64,000 bases of DNA from [Clostridium] scindens (GTDB lineage Bacteria; Bacillota; Clostridia; Lachnospirales; Lachnospiraceae). The DNA is taken from the NCBI RefSeq assembly GCF_019597925.1, contig NZ_CP080442.1, forward strand, positions 785,001-849,000, read 5' to 3'. A program made the position numbers and the translations under genes. Each line of letters starts with the position of its first letter. The stretch's first letter is position 1. Below are positions 49,071-58,306 of the stretch, in pieces. Below the pieces are notes generated by a model. That model was given only the letters and a program-made list of their open reading frames with translations, did not search any database and was not told the DNA's origin.

Positions 49071-51119
49071 ATGAAACGTAAAAAGATTATAGGGACAATG
49101 GCCGCGATACTGATCCTGCTGATCGTAGGAGCCGTGGCAGTCGTGCTGGTAAGAAGGCCCTTTGATGCGGGAAAGCCAGATGAGTTGCTGGCTGATTATT
49201 TTGCATGTATTGAAAAAGGCGCTTATGACAAGATGTATGGCATGCTGGATGAAGAGAGCAAGGCCAATATCTCTAAAAAAGATTTTGTTACCCGGAATCA
49301 AAAAATATACGAAGGCATTGAAGCAAAGAATGTGAAGATCAGCGTAAAGGATGCCAAGAAGACGGATGGAGGTGAGAAGGTATCCTACCTTACATCCATG
49401 GACAGCGTGGCAGGAAAGATCGAGTTTGAAAATCAGGCGATGTGTACCAGAGACTCCTATTTTGATGAGTTCAAACTCTCCTGGGATGACAGCCTGATCT
49501 TCCCGGATATGAAGGATACGGATAAAGTGTCCGTATCCACCAGCCAGGCGGTCAGAGGCCAGATACTGGATCGTAATGGCAATATGCTGGCAGGTCCTGG
49601 TACAGCGCCGTCCGTCGGGCTGGTGCCAGGAAAGATGTCCGAGAACAAAGAAGCGGATATCGCCCAGCTGGCCGGCCTCCTGGGAATGACAGAAGAGGAG
49701 ATTAACAGCCAGTTATCAGCAGCATGGGTTACGCCTGACTCTTTCGTGCCATTAAAAACCCTGAACAGCCAGCAAAGCCAGGAATTGACGGAACAGCTTC
49801 TGACGATTGCCGGGGTTCTGATCAATGATACGGAAGTAAGGACCTATCCTCTGGGAGAAAAGGCAGCACATCTGATCGGCTACGTGCAGAGCGTGACGGC
49901 AGAGGATCTGGAAGAACATAAAGGAGAAGGCTATACCAGTTCAAGCGTGATTGGCAAGAGCGGGATCGAAGGACTGTATGAGAAGGAACTCAAAGGCGAG
50001 AACGGCGTCAAGATCTCTATTATGACGGAGGATGGCGTGGAAAAGAACGTAGTTGCATCCGTGGATAAGCAGGATGGAGAGAATATCCGGCTGACCATTG
50101 ATTCGGATCTGCAAGGGCTCGTCTATGACCAGTTCAGGGAAGATAAGAGCTGCTCGGTGGCCATAAACCCGTTTACCGGAGAAGTGCTTGCACTGGTCAG
50201 CACGCCTGCTTATGATGACAATGAATTTATTCTTGGCATGTCAGGCGAGCGTTGGGATCAGCTGAACAATGATGAGAATAAGCCTCTGTATAACCGGTTT
50301 CGGCAGGTATGGTGCCCAGGATCTTCCTTCAAGCCGATCACGGCGGGAATTGGCCTTACCACCGGAACCATCAATCCGGATGAGGACTATGGAAGCGAGG
50401 GGCTTAGCTGGCAGAAGGATGAGAGTTGGGGGGATTACCATGTAACGACGCTTCATGAGTATTCTCCTGTGAATCTGGAAAACGCGCTGATTTATTCAGA
50501 CAACATCTATTTCGCTAAAGCGGCCTTAAATATCGGCGCGGACAATCTGATGAAGTCGCTGAAACTGCTGGGATTTGGTCAGGAACTGCCCTTTGAGATC
50601 AAGATGTCCCAATCCCAGTATGCCAATGACGGGGGAACCATCGATTCAGAGATACAGTTGGCGGACAGCGGCTACGGGCAGGGACAGATTCTTATCAATC
50701 CACTGCATCTTGCCACCTTATATACTTCCATCCTCAATGACGGCAATGTGATCCGGCCTTATCTCACCTACAGCGAGACGCCAAAGAGCGAAGTATGGAT
50801 CGCCCAGGCGTTTTCATCCGATGCGGCCTCCAGAGTGAAGACTGCGCTTGAAAAAGTGGTCAATACCCCGGAAGGAACCGGGTATGGGGCACACCGGGAA
50901 GATATCGCATTGGCGGGCAAGACGGGAACTGCCGAGATCAAGGCAGACCAGAACGATACGACGGGCACGGAGCTTGGATGGTTCGGCGTATTTACAGAAG
51001 ATGCTGCCGCACAGAAGCCAGTTCTTCTGATGAGCATGGTGGAGGATGTAAAGGACCGGGGCGGAAGCGGCTATGTAGTGGATAAAAGCGCGGCCGTCCT
51101 GCAGGGATATCTTCCATAA
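49071..51119 (+). CDS. MecA-like class B penicillin-binding protein
   Basis: A 682-residue peptidoglycan transpeptidase anchored by an N-terminal membrane segment (IIGTMAAILILLIVGAVAVV). An NTF2-like MecA_N domain (about 35-145), a dimerisation domain (about 155-320) and the transpeptidase domain (about 350-680) follow. Active-site motifs are SSFK (CPGSSFKPITA), SDN (YSDNIYF) and KTGT (LAGKTGTAEI). This architecture matches PBP2a/PBP3 of the low-affinity, beta-lactam-tolerant group. Start behind AAGGAGGTATCC. Confidence 0.9.
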   Translation: MKRKKIIGTMAAILILLIVGAVAVVLVRRPFDAGKPDELLADYFACIEKGAYDKMYGMLDEESKANISKKDFVTRNQKIYEGIEAKNVKISVKDAKKTDGGEKVSYLTSMDSVAGKIEFENQAMCTRDSYFDEFKLSWDDSLIFPDMKDTDKVSVSTSQAVRGQILDRNGNMLAGPGTAPSVGLVPGKMSENKEADIAQLAGLLGMTEEEINSQLSAAWVTPDSFVPLKTLNSQQSQELTEQLLTIAGVLINDTEVRTYPLGEKAAHLIGYVQSVTAEDLEEHKGEGYTSSSVIGKSGIEGLYEKELKGENGVKISIMTEDGVEKNVVASVDKQDGENIRLTIDSDLQGLVYDQFREDKSCSVAINPFTGEVLALVSTPAYDDNEFILGMSGERWDQLNNDENKPLYNRFRQVWCPGSSFKPITAGIGLTTGTINPDEDYGSEGLSWQKDESWGDYHVTTLHEYSPVNLENALIYSDNIYFAKAALNIGADNLMKSLKLLGFGQELPFEIKMSQSQYANDGGTIDSEIQLADSGYGQGQILINPLHLATLYTSILNDGNVIRPYLTYSETPKSEVWIAQAFSSDAASRVKTALEKVVNTPEGTGYGAHREDIALAGKTGTAEIKADQNDTTGTELGWFGVFTEDAAAQKPVLLMSMVEDVKDRGGSGYVVDKSAAVLQGYLP

Positions 51120-51197
51120 TAAATATTTATTTATGAAGTAGGACGAAACTCCGGAACATATACTGTCAATAAAGGCATATGTTCTGGAGTTTTTCAT

Positions 51198-51968
51198 ATG
51201 AAGGAAGAGAAAAAAAGAAAATGGAAGAACCGAAGCGTTCTGGCATTGGTGCTGACGGTGGCCCTGGCAGGGTCGTACAAATATATATCCGGATATGTAA
51301 CGGTCTCCAGCAATGTAAACGGAAGAGAATTGCCCATCTATTCGGTGGAGACAAAGGAGAAGAAGGTAGCCCTTTCATTCGATGCGGCCTGGGGCAATGA
51401 TGATACGCAGAAAATTCTGGAAATATTGAAAAAGCATGGACTCCACGTGACCTTCTTCATGACCGGAGGCTGGGTGGAAAAGTATCCGGAGGATGTAAAG
51501 GCAATTCAGGCAGCAGGCCATGATCTTGGAAACCATAGCGAGAATCATAAGAACATGGCGCAGCTATCCACGGAGGAACAAAAGACAGAAATCATGACAG
51601 TCCATGAAAAGGTAAAGCAGCTGACCGGAGTAGATATGCAGCTGTTCCGCCCGCCTTATGGAGAATATAATGACAATCTGATCCTGACGGCAAAGGGCTG
51701 TGGATATTTTCCAGTAGAATGGTCGGTTGACAGTTTGGACTGGAAGGATTATGGTGTAGACAGCATCCTTGATATGGTACTTAAGAACAAGGAATTAAGG
51801 AACGGGGCTATCATCCTGTGCCATAACGGCGCAAAATACACTCCGGACGCGTTAGAGCAGCTGATTACCGGACTTGAAGACAAGGGCTATCAGATCGTTC
51901 CGGTATCCGAACTGATCTATAAGGATCATTACCATATGGATGTGACGGGACGACAGATCAAAGACTAG
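51198..51968 (+). CDS. Polysaccharide deacetylase (PdaB-like)
   Basis: A 256-residue membrane-anchored NodB-type deacetylase. An N-terminal anchor (VLALVLTVALAGSYKYI) is followed by the metal motifs SFDAAWGND and NHSENH, and the catalytic RPPYGEYN. Probably acts on cell-wall glycans; PdaB homologues work in sporulation. It lies directly behind the PBP gene. Confidence 0.85.
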   Translation: MKEEKKRKWKNRSVLALVLTVALAGSYKYISGYVTVSSNVNGRELPIYSVETKEKKVALSFDAAWGNDDTQKILEILKKHGLHVTFFMTGGWVEKYPEDVKAIQAAGHDLGNHSENHKNMAQLSTEEQKTEIMTVHEKVKQLTGVDMQLFRPPYGEYNDNLILTAKGCGYFPVEWSVDSLDWKDYGVDSILDMVLKNKELRNGAIILCHNGAKYTPDALEQLITGLEDKGYQIVPVSELIYKDHYHMDVTGRQIKD

Positions 51969-52008
51969 TGTACGGTATGCCCGGGCATACGGGAAGGAGA
52001 AACGATAC

Positions 52009-52638
52009 ATGGAGTATATGACTATCATAGCAATGATCCTGTTTGGTATCGCATATGGCTGCCTTAGGGAACGGGCAGGGAGACGGGCACTGGCCCTAAA
52101 GGCTCTTGCTACTTCCATGGCGGTTACCGCAGGCCTATACGGCGCAGTGCAAAGTCAGGATACCGCTGGATGGCTGATTGTGGCTGGGCTTGTACTATGC
52201 ATGATTGCCGATGTGGTGCTGGAAATTAGGATGGTGGGAGGAATCGGCATATTCGGGGCAGGGCACCTGTGCTTTATCGCCGCTTTCTGGCTCATGTCTC
52301 CTCCCACCCCAGGCACGCTGCTGCTTTTCCTGGCCATATACGTCGCTGCCATAGGAATGTTCCGGCATGAGATCGCGGGGCTTGGCGGGCTTAAGGTTCC
52401 GGCGTTCCTCTACATGGCGGTTCTGGGATTCATGGTATCGATGGCTGTGACGTCGGGCTGGCACATAGGCGGCAGCGAGGGCATGCTTCTTGCGGCAGGG
52501 GCCTGCCTGTTCCTGGCATCGGACTGTATGATCGCGTGGCGCACGGTGAAGGATATCCGGCAGAATGCTTACGGAGCCATCCTGCTTATCCTTTATTACG
52601 CGGCCGTATATCTGATTGGAAGCGCATCCTGGATCTGA
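52009..52638 (+). CDS. YhhN-family membrane protein (lysoplasmalogenase-like)
   Basis: A 209-residue protein with about eight membrane segments and the family motif LVLCMIADVVLEI, then GAGHLCFIAAFWL. YhhN proteins include lysoplasmalogenases, which fits bacteria with plasmalogens such as anaerobic clostridia; the activity here is inferred. Start behind GGAAGGAGAAACGATAC. Confidence 0.78.
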   Translation: MEYMTIIAMILFGIAYGCLRERAGRRALALKALATSMAVTAGLYGAVQSQDTAGWLIVAGLVLCMIADVVLEIRMVGGIGIFGAGHLCFIAAFWLMSPPTPGTLLLFLAIYVAAIGMFRHEIAGLGGLKVPAFLYMAVLGFMVSMAVTSGWHIGGSEGMLLAAGACLFLASDCMIAWRTVKDIRQNAYGAILLILYYAAVYLIGSASWI

Positions 52639-52807
52639 TTGTGGATTATATGCAAAAAAATTGATGGTCAGCGACTGAATTTCTCTGATTATTGAAAATG
52701 AACTATGTTATAATAGAACTGCGCTGCCTGGATAGAAGGTAGCTGCATGACAGTATATGATAGACAAATATTGGTACAATATTACATGATAGGAGGATTA
52801 TAGAGAC

Positions 52808-54007
52808 ATGCAGAGTACAAGAAAGGTAACTGAAGACATTAGGTGGGTAGGATGCAACGACAGAAGGCTTGCTCTTTTTGAGAACTTGTTCCCGATACCA
52901 AGAGGCGTATCCTATAATTCTTATCTGATTATGGATGAGAAGATTACTCTGATGGACACGGTTGACGCATCTGTAACCCATCAATTTATTGAGAATCTGG
53001 ATTACGCGCTGGAGGGCAGAAGCATAGACTACCTCGTGATCCAGCATATGGAGCCGGACCACTGTGCCAACATCGAGGAACTGATGCGCAGATATCCGAA
53101 TATGCAGGTGGTTGCAAACCAGAAGACAATGCAGATGATCGGCCAGTTCTTTGATATCAGCACGGAGGGAAGAACGGTTCTTGTGAAAGAAGGGGACGAG
53201 CTTAATACCGGAAGCCATACGCTGCGATTTTTGATGGCGCCTATGGTTCACTGGCCGGAAGTCATGGTGACTTATGATGAAAAGGACAAGGTATTATTTT
53301 CAGCAGATGCGTTTGGAACGTTCGGCGCATTGAACGGGAATATATTTAATGACGAGATAGATTTTGAAAAAGACTGGCTTTTGGATGCCAGAAGATACTA
53401 TGCGAATATTGTTGGAAAATATGGAATGCAGGTTCAGGCGCTGCTTAAGAAAGCGGCTGCGCTGGATATCCGGATGATCTGCTCCCTTCACGGGCCGATC
53501 TGGAGGACCGATCTTTCCTACTTTATTGACAAGTATGACAAGTGGAGCAAGTATGAGCCGGAAGATCAGGCTGTGGCGATCATTTATGGGTCAATCTACG
53601 GGAATACAGAGCAGGCAGTCAATGCGCTGGCAATGCGCCTGGCTGAAAAAGGCGTTAAGAATATCTCGGTTTATGACGTATCCACTGTCCATGTCTCCGA
53701 CCTGATCGCGGAGATATTCCGCTGCAGCCATCTTGTGCTGGCATGCTCTACCTATAACGGCGGAATCTATCCTCCAATGGAGAACCTGCTTGCGGATATG
53801 AAGGCCCTGTCTGTAAAGAAACGTACGATAGCGGTGATGGATAACGGGACTTGGGCGCCTTCGGCTGGAAAGCAGATGATTAAGATGCTGGAAGAAATGA
53901 AAGATATGACCATTCTGGACATGCAGCTGTCGATCAAGTCTACTCTGAAACAGGAACGGGCGGAGGAACTGGCAGCATTCGCGCAGCAGATCGTAGATGC
54001 CATGTAG
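52808..54007 (+). CDS. FprA-type flavodiiron protein
   Basis: A 399-residue oxygen or nitric-oxide reductase. The N-terminal beta-lactamase-like domain holds the di-iron ligands in HMEPDHCANIEE and SLHGPIW; the C-terminal flavodoxin domain begins AVAIIYGSIYGNTEQAVNAL. In anaerobes it reduces oxygen to water. Start behind AGGAGGATTATAGAGAC; a TATAAT box lies near 52,710. Confidence 0.92.
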   Translation: MQSTRKVTEDIRWVGCNDRRLALFENLFPIPRGVSYNSYLIMDEKITLMDTVDASVTHQFIENLDYALEGRSIDYLVIQHMEPDHCANIEELMRRYPNMQVVANQKTMQMIGQFFDISTEGRTVLVKEGDELNTGSHTLRFLMAPMVHWPEVMVTYDEKDKVLFSADAFGTFGALNGNIFNDEIDFEKDWLLDARRYYANIVGKYGMQVQALLKKAAALDIRMICSLHGPIWRTDLSYFIDKYDKWSKYEPEDQAVAIIYGSIYGNTEQAVNALAMRLAEKGVKNISVYDVSTVHVSDLIAEIFRCSHLVLACSTYNGGIYPPMENLLADMKALSVKKRTIAVMDNGTWAPSAGKQMIKMLEEMKDMTILDMQLSIKSTLKQERAEELAAFAQQIVDAM

Positions 54008-54040
54008 CGGGCAGATGACAGAAGAGAAAGAAGGATGGCT

Positions 54041-54286
54041 ATGGATAACAGAGTATCGGTAATCAGCATTATTATAAAAGAAGAGGAATCCATCGGGGCA
54101 GTCAATGAACTGCTCCATGAATTCCGTGAGTATATCGTGGGACGTATGGGAATTCCCTATAGGGACCGCGGCGTCTCCATTATCAGCGTCGTGCTGGACG
54201 CGCCAGGCGATGCCACCAGTTCCCTGTCCGGGAAGCTGGGCATGCTGGAAGGCGTAAGCGCAAAGACGCTGACTGCGAAACTATAG
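54041..54286 (+). CDS. TM1266-family putative iron-only hydrogenase regulator
   Basis: An 81-residue ACT-like protein (RVSVISIIIKEEESIGAVNE, MGIPYRDRGVSIISVVLDAP), family named for Thermotoga TM1266 and usually linked to [FeFe]-hydrogenase genes. None are seen in the window. A start six bases upstream is also possible. Its end overlaps the convergent PduL gene by six bases. Confidence 0.8.
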   Translation: MDNRVSVISIIIKEEESIGAVNELLHEFREYIVGRMGIPYRDRGVSIISVVLDAPGDATSSLSGKLGMLEGVSAKTLTAKL

Positions 54287-54934
54287 CCGATGGATGCCAC
54301 TTTGCAGTTCCTCAGCCCATTTCTGAAGGTTATAGGTTCTGCCTCCGAAGAGTTTGAGAATAACGCCGGTGGGATGATTCTCATTGGCAAATGCATTGGC
54401 TTCGTCCGTATCCACATGCATGGCAAGCGCAAATTGGGGACTGACGCGGACGATGACATCCGCGAAAATGAGGGAGCGCTCATAACTTTCCATGATCACG
54501 AACACCTCGTCATTGTCTTTTACATTCATCTGGACAGCCTGTACAGGCGTCATATGGATGTGCCTTTTGGCCACGATGACGCCGTGATCCAGCTCGATGC
54601 TGCCCTTCGGGCCGATCAAGGTACAGCCAGGCGTGTCTTTCGTATCTCCGGACTGGCGTATGATTCCCGGAACCCCAAGTTTGCGGCTATCCGTCATAGA
54701 TATCTCTAGCTGGGTCTCCTTGCGAAAAGGCCCCAGTATGGCAACATTCTCAAACAATCCTTTTGGCCCCCGGACGCTCAGCCGCTCCTTGGCCACGAAC
54801 TGCCCAGGCTGGCTTAAGTCGGCTTTGTAGGTCAGTTCGCTGCCCTCACCGAACAGTGCTTCAAAGTCATTGCGGCACATATGGATATGCCGCGCGCTGG
54901 TTTCAATTGGTATTGCAACGCCCATATATGACAA
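54281..54934 (-). CDS. pduL: PduL-type phosphate propanoyltransferase
   Basis: A 217-residue acyl-CoA phosphotransacylase that swaps CoA for phosphate on acetyl- or propionyl-CoA. Two repeats each bring a metal-binding motif (SARHIHMCRNDFEALFGEGS and AKRHIHMTPVQAVQMNVKDN). No short N-terminal encapsulation peptide and no microcompartment genes nearby, so it is probably the cytosolic type serving acetate formation. Confidence 0.88.
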   Translation of the reverse strand: MSYMGVAIPIETSARHIHMCRNDFEALFGEGSELTYKADLSQPGQFVAKERLSVRGPKGLFENVAILGPFRKETQLEISMTDSRKLGVPGIIRQSGDTKDTPGCTLIGPKGSIELDHGVIVAKRHIHMTPVQAVQMNVKDNDEVFVIMESYERSLIFADVIVRVSPQFALAMHVDTDEANAFANENHPTGVILKLFGGRTYNLQKWAEELQSGIHRL

Positions 54935-55085
54935 CTCCTTTCATTGCGCGATCCTAGTATTCCTATTTTAGCAAAGAGCGCGGGCTTTTTCAATCGAAAG
55001 GCTTTCCTTTCTTCCTCAAAAGTCATATAATGGGAACATGGAAACTATTAGGCGAGTATAGATTGCAAATAAGGAGGATGCGATT

Positions 55086-55295
55086 ATGCGTGATATCTGG
55101 GAAAATATTAAGGATTTCTTTACAAGGGACTGGACGATGACGGAGAAGGTGCTGGTAATTCTGTGCTGCATACTGCTTGGCATGGTGAAGGGATTCTTAC
55201 TGGCCCCCATCAAGAAAGGCATCAGCTGCGGCAACAATAGCGGAAATACTTATAACCAGCTGGACGATCAGTACTGGCTGGATGACGAAGAATAA
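55086..55295 (+). CDS. Small single-pass membrane protein
   Basis: A 69-residue protein: amphipathic start (MRDIWENIKDFFTRDWTMTE), one membrane segment (KVLVILCCILLGMVKGFLLA) and an acidic, Asn-rich tail. Preceded by AAGGAGGATGCGATT. Not recognised; membrane location is the only supported statement. Confidence 0.6.
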   Translation: MRDIWENIKDFFTRDWTMTEKVLVILCCILLGMVKGFLLAPIKKGISCGNNSGNTYNQLDDQYWLDDEE

Positions 55296-55331
55296 GGCAA
55301 ATTCTACAGGAATGTTTGGCATTTTGTCACG

Positions 55332-55360
55332 TTGACAAAGCGCCTTTTTCTATCTATAAT
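55332..55360 (+). promoter_or_regulatory. glnA promoter
   Basis: TTGACA (55,332-55,337) and TATAAT (55,355-55,360) with a spacer of exactly 17 bases: a consensus housekeeping promoter. Confidence 0.9.
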
Positions 55361-55376
55361 TTAATATTGTAAAACA

Positions 55377-55414
55377 ATGGCGTTTTCATCATGGCATGAG
55401 AACGCCCATTTTTA
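55377..55414 (+). terminator. glnA leader terminator with hexanucleotide loop
   Basis: ATGG-CGTTTTCAT pairs with ATGAGAACG-CCCAT over 13 bp with one bulge, with the six-base loop CATGGC, followed by TTTTTAT. It stands between the strong promoter and glnA, so transcription must be antiterminated; an ANTAR-domain protein is encoded just downstream of glnA. Confidence 0.75.
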
Positions 55415-55481
55415 TATGCGAAAGTAACTAATAAGGGTAGGCAGGTTCTGAAAAAGATACATATATCAGGAGGTTGAGGCA

Positions 55482-56813
55482 ATGAATTATTATACGAGAG
55501 CAGATATTTTAAGAATAGTAGAGGAAGAAGATGTGGGCTTCATACGCCTTCAGTTTACCGATATCTTCGGAGTCATGAAGAACGTCGCGATCACTGCCAG
55601 CCAGCTGGAAAAGGCGCTGGATCATCAGATTATGTTTGACGGGGCTTCAATCGAAGGCTTTGCGAGGATTGAAGAGTCTGACATGTATCTATATCCGGAT
55701 CTTGATACCTTTGAAATATTTCCATGGAGGCCTCAGCAAGGGAAGGTAGCCCGATTGATCTGTGATGTATATAAGCCGGATGGAACCATCTTTCAAAGCG
55801 ATCCCAGATATGTGCTGAAAAAGGTAATGTCTCAGGCAAAGTCAATGGGACTCGAATTCGATGTGGGGCCGGAATGTGAATTCTTCCTGTTCCATACGGA
55901 TGAAGATGGACTGCCAACGACTGTGACCCATGAAAGCGCGGGCTATTTCGATCTCGGGCCTCTGGACTTAGGAGAGAATGCGCGGCGTGATATGGTGCTG
56001 ACACTGGAGGATATGGGATATGAGATTGAGGCATCCCATCATGAATCCGCGCCTGCGCAGCACGAGATCGATCTCCACTATGACGAGGCATTGGCTTCAG
56101 CGGACAGTATTATGACTTTTAAGCTGGTCGTAAAGACCATTGCCAAGCGCCATGGACTGCATGCAACATTTATGCCGAAGCCAAAGTCCGGTATAAATGG
56201 CTCAGGAATGCATATTAATATGTCTATGAGAAAAGACGGCATCAACATATTTCATGATTCAAAAGATCCTGCAGGATTAAGCAAGGAAGCCTATTGGTTC
56301 ATTGGCGGACTTATGAAGCATATGAAGGCCATCTGCTTTATCACCAATCCGGTGGTCAATTCTTATAAACGTCTGGTTCCAGGCTATGAGGCTCCGGTAT
56401 ACATTGCCTGGTCAGCCAGGAACAGGACGCCGCTGATCCGGATCCCCGATACCAGGGGAGATGCCGTAAGAATCGAACTCAGAAGCCCTGACCCATCGGC
56501 CAATCCTTATCTGGCACTGGCAGTTTGCCTGGCGGCAGGACTTGAGGGAATCCAAAATGAGATCATGCCGCCCAAGAGCGTTGACTGCAACATCTATGAG
56601 ATGTCCGAGGAAGAGAGGAAGGCTTCCGGGATAGAGATGCTTCCGGGAAGCCTTCTGGAAGCGGCCAGGGAATTTGAGAAGGATGCATTTATACAAAGCG
56701 TACTGGGAGAAGATCTGTCTAAGAAATATATCGAGGCGAAGACAAGAGAATATGCAGATTACCGCGCCCAGGTCACGGATTGGGAGATAAGCAGATACCT
56801 GCACCGCCTGTAG
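55482..56813 (+). CDS. glnA: Glutamine synthetase type I
   Basis: A 443-residue GSI enzyme making glutamine from glutamate, ammonia and ATP. The beta-grasp domain (GFIRLQFTDIFGVMKNVAIT, FDGASIEGF) is followed by the catalytic domain with VGPECEFFLF, NGSGMHINMS, and RIPDTRGDAVRIELRSPDPS. The length is typical for GSI-alpha, without the adenylylation-type extension. Start behind AGGAGGTTGAGGCA. Confidence 0.95.
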   Translation: MNYYTRADILRIVEEEDVGFIRLQFTDIFGVMKNVAITASQLEKALDHQIMFDGASIEGFARIEESDMYLYPDLDTFEIFPWRPQQGKVARLICDVYKPDGTIFQSDPRYVLKKVMSQAKSMGLEFDVGPECEFFLFHTDEDGLPTTVTHESAGYFDLGPLDLGENARRDMVLTLEDMGYEIEASHHESAPAQHEIDLHYDEALASADSIMTFKLVVKTIAKRHGLHATFMPKPKSGINGSGMHINMSMRKDGINIFHDSKDPAGLSKEAYWFIGGLMKHMKAICFITNPVVNSYKRLVPGYEAPVYIAWSARNRTPLIRIPDTRGDAVRIELRSPDPSANPYLALAVCLAAGLEGIQNEIMPPKSVDCNIYEMSEEERKASGIEMLPGSLLEAAREFEKDAFIQSVLGEDLSKKYIEAKTREYADYRAQVTDWEISRYLHRL

Positions 56814-56862
56814 ACATTCCTGCTGGAACACGTAGACAAGGAGCAAAACAGGAGGTATCAGC

Positions 56863-57411
56863 TTGGTAGGTATTATTGTCGTATTTCCCAATAAGGGCAA
56901 TGCAGCCAATATTCGGAACCTGCTGGTTCGCGGCGGCATGGATGTGACAGGAGCATGTACCACAGGCGCCCAGGCACTGAACTATGCGGATGCCTTGGAT
57001 GAAGGAATCGTGGTATGCGGTTATAAGTTAAAAGATATGATGTATACGGAACTGCGGGAATATCTTCCAGAGCAATTCGAGATGCTTCTGATCGCATCTG
57101 CGGATAAATGGAGCACAGGCCTGATCGACGGCATCGTGGGGCTGTCAATGCCTGTTAAGGCATATGATCTGATGAATACGATGGATATGATGCTTCGCAA
57201 TATGGGGCAAAGGAGAAGAAAGCGAAGGCTGGATCGAAAAACCAGAGACTCCAGGCAGCAGGAAGTGATCAGTCAGGCGAAAGAACTGCTAATGGCGCGC
57301 AACAACATGTCGGAAGCCGAGGCCCACAGATATCTGCAAAAGAGTAGTATGGACAGCGGGACGAATATGGTAGAGACGGCCCAAATGGTGCTAAGCATCA
57401 TGGCCGAATAA
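56863..57411 (+). CDS. ANTAR-domain antiterminator protein
   Basis: A 182-residue response-regulator-like protein. The receiver-like N-terminal part (IIVVFPNKGNAANIRNLLVR) lacks an obvious phosphoacceptor aspartate pair. The ANTAR domain is C-terminal (QEVISQAKELLMARNNMSEA, EAHRYLQKSSMDSGTNMVET). ANTAR proteins bind paired hexaloop hairpins to prevent termination. Adjacent to glnA, it is the prime candidate to control the glnA leader. Starts with TTG behind AGGAGGTATCAGC. Confidence 0.85.
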   Translation: MVGIIVVFPNKGNAANIRNLLVRGGMDVTGACTTGAQALNYADALDEGIVVCGYKLKDMMYTELREYLPEQFEMLLIASADKWSTGLIDGIVGLSMPVKAYDLMNTMDMMLRNMGQRRRKRRLDRKTRDSRQQEVISQAKELLMARNNMSEAEAHRYLQKSSMDSGTNMVETAQMVLSIMAE

Positions 57412-57440
57412 GAAGAGTAGTCATAAAGGAGAGTATTGGT

Positions 57441-58274
57441 ATGAGATTTACAAAAATGCATGGTTTGGGGAACGATTATGTCTATGTGAATTGTTTCAAA
57501 GAGAAGGTGGAACATCCATCCGAGGTAGCCAGGTTCGTAAGCGACAGACACTTTGGGATTGGCTCGGATGGGTTGATCATGATCAATCCATCCAAAGTAG
57601 CGGATTTTGAGATGGAGATGTATAATGCGGATGGATCCAGGGGGGAGATGTGCGGCAACGGCATCCGCTGCGTGGCGAAGTATGTGTATGATTATGGGCT
57701 TACGGATAAGACCAGCATATCTGTGGAGACCCTGGGAGGCATCAAATATCTGGATCTTACCATTAAGGATGGCAAGGTCGCTCTTGTAAAAGTAGATATG
57801 GGAAAACCAGAGCTTAAGCCGGAGAGAATTCCTATCGTATCAGATGAAGAGCGCGTGGTGAACGAGCCGATCATCGTGGGAGGCATGGAATACCGGATGA
57901 CCGGGGTTTCCATGGGCAATCCCCATGTAGTCGTCTATGTGAAGGATCTTGAAGGAGTGAAAATCGAACATGTAGGCCCCAAATTCGAGAATCATGAGAG
58001 GTTCCCAAAAAGAGTCAATACGGAGTTTGCCAAGGTTCTGGACCGCAAGACCGTAGAGATGCGCGTGTGGGAGAGAGGCTCCGGCGAGACTCTGGCCTGT
58101 GGAACCGGCGCCTGCGCAGTGGCGGTAGCCAGCATATTAAACGGGATGACGGAAGACCAGGTTACCGTGAAGCTGCTGGGCGGTGATCTCTTGATCGAGT
58201 GGGATCAGGAGGCTGACAGAGTCTATATGACCGGGCCCGCTACCGTTGTATACGATGGGGAGATTGCAATATAA
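57441..58274 (+). CDS. dapF: Diaminopimelate epimerase
   Basis: A 277-residue enzyme converting LL- to meso-diaminopimelate for lysine and peptidoglycan. The two catalytic cysteines are in MCGNGIRCV and LACGTGACAVAV. N-terminus MRFTKMHGLGNDYVYVNCF is typical. Followed at 32 bases by dapL, so one operon for the aminotransferase route. Confidence 0.95.
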   Translation: MRFTKMHGLGNDYVYVNCFKEKVEHPSEVARFVSDRHFGIGSDGLIMINPSKVADFEMEMYNADGSRGEMCGNGIRCVAKYVYDYGLTDKTSISVETLGGIKYLDLTIKDGKVALVKVDMGKPELKPERIPIVSDEERVVNEPIIVGGMEYRMTGVSMGNPHVVVYVKDLEGVKIEHVGPKFENHERFPKRVNTEFAKVLDRKTVEMRVWERGSGETLACGTGACAVAVASILNGMTEDQVTVKLLGGDLLIEWDQEADRVYMTGPATVVYDGEIAI

Positions 58275-58306
58275 ACAGAAAACATTACAAAAAAGGAGAC
58301 GGGAAG

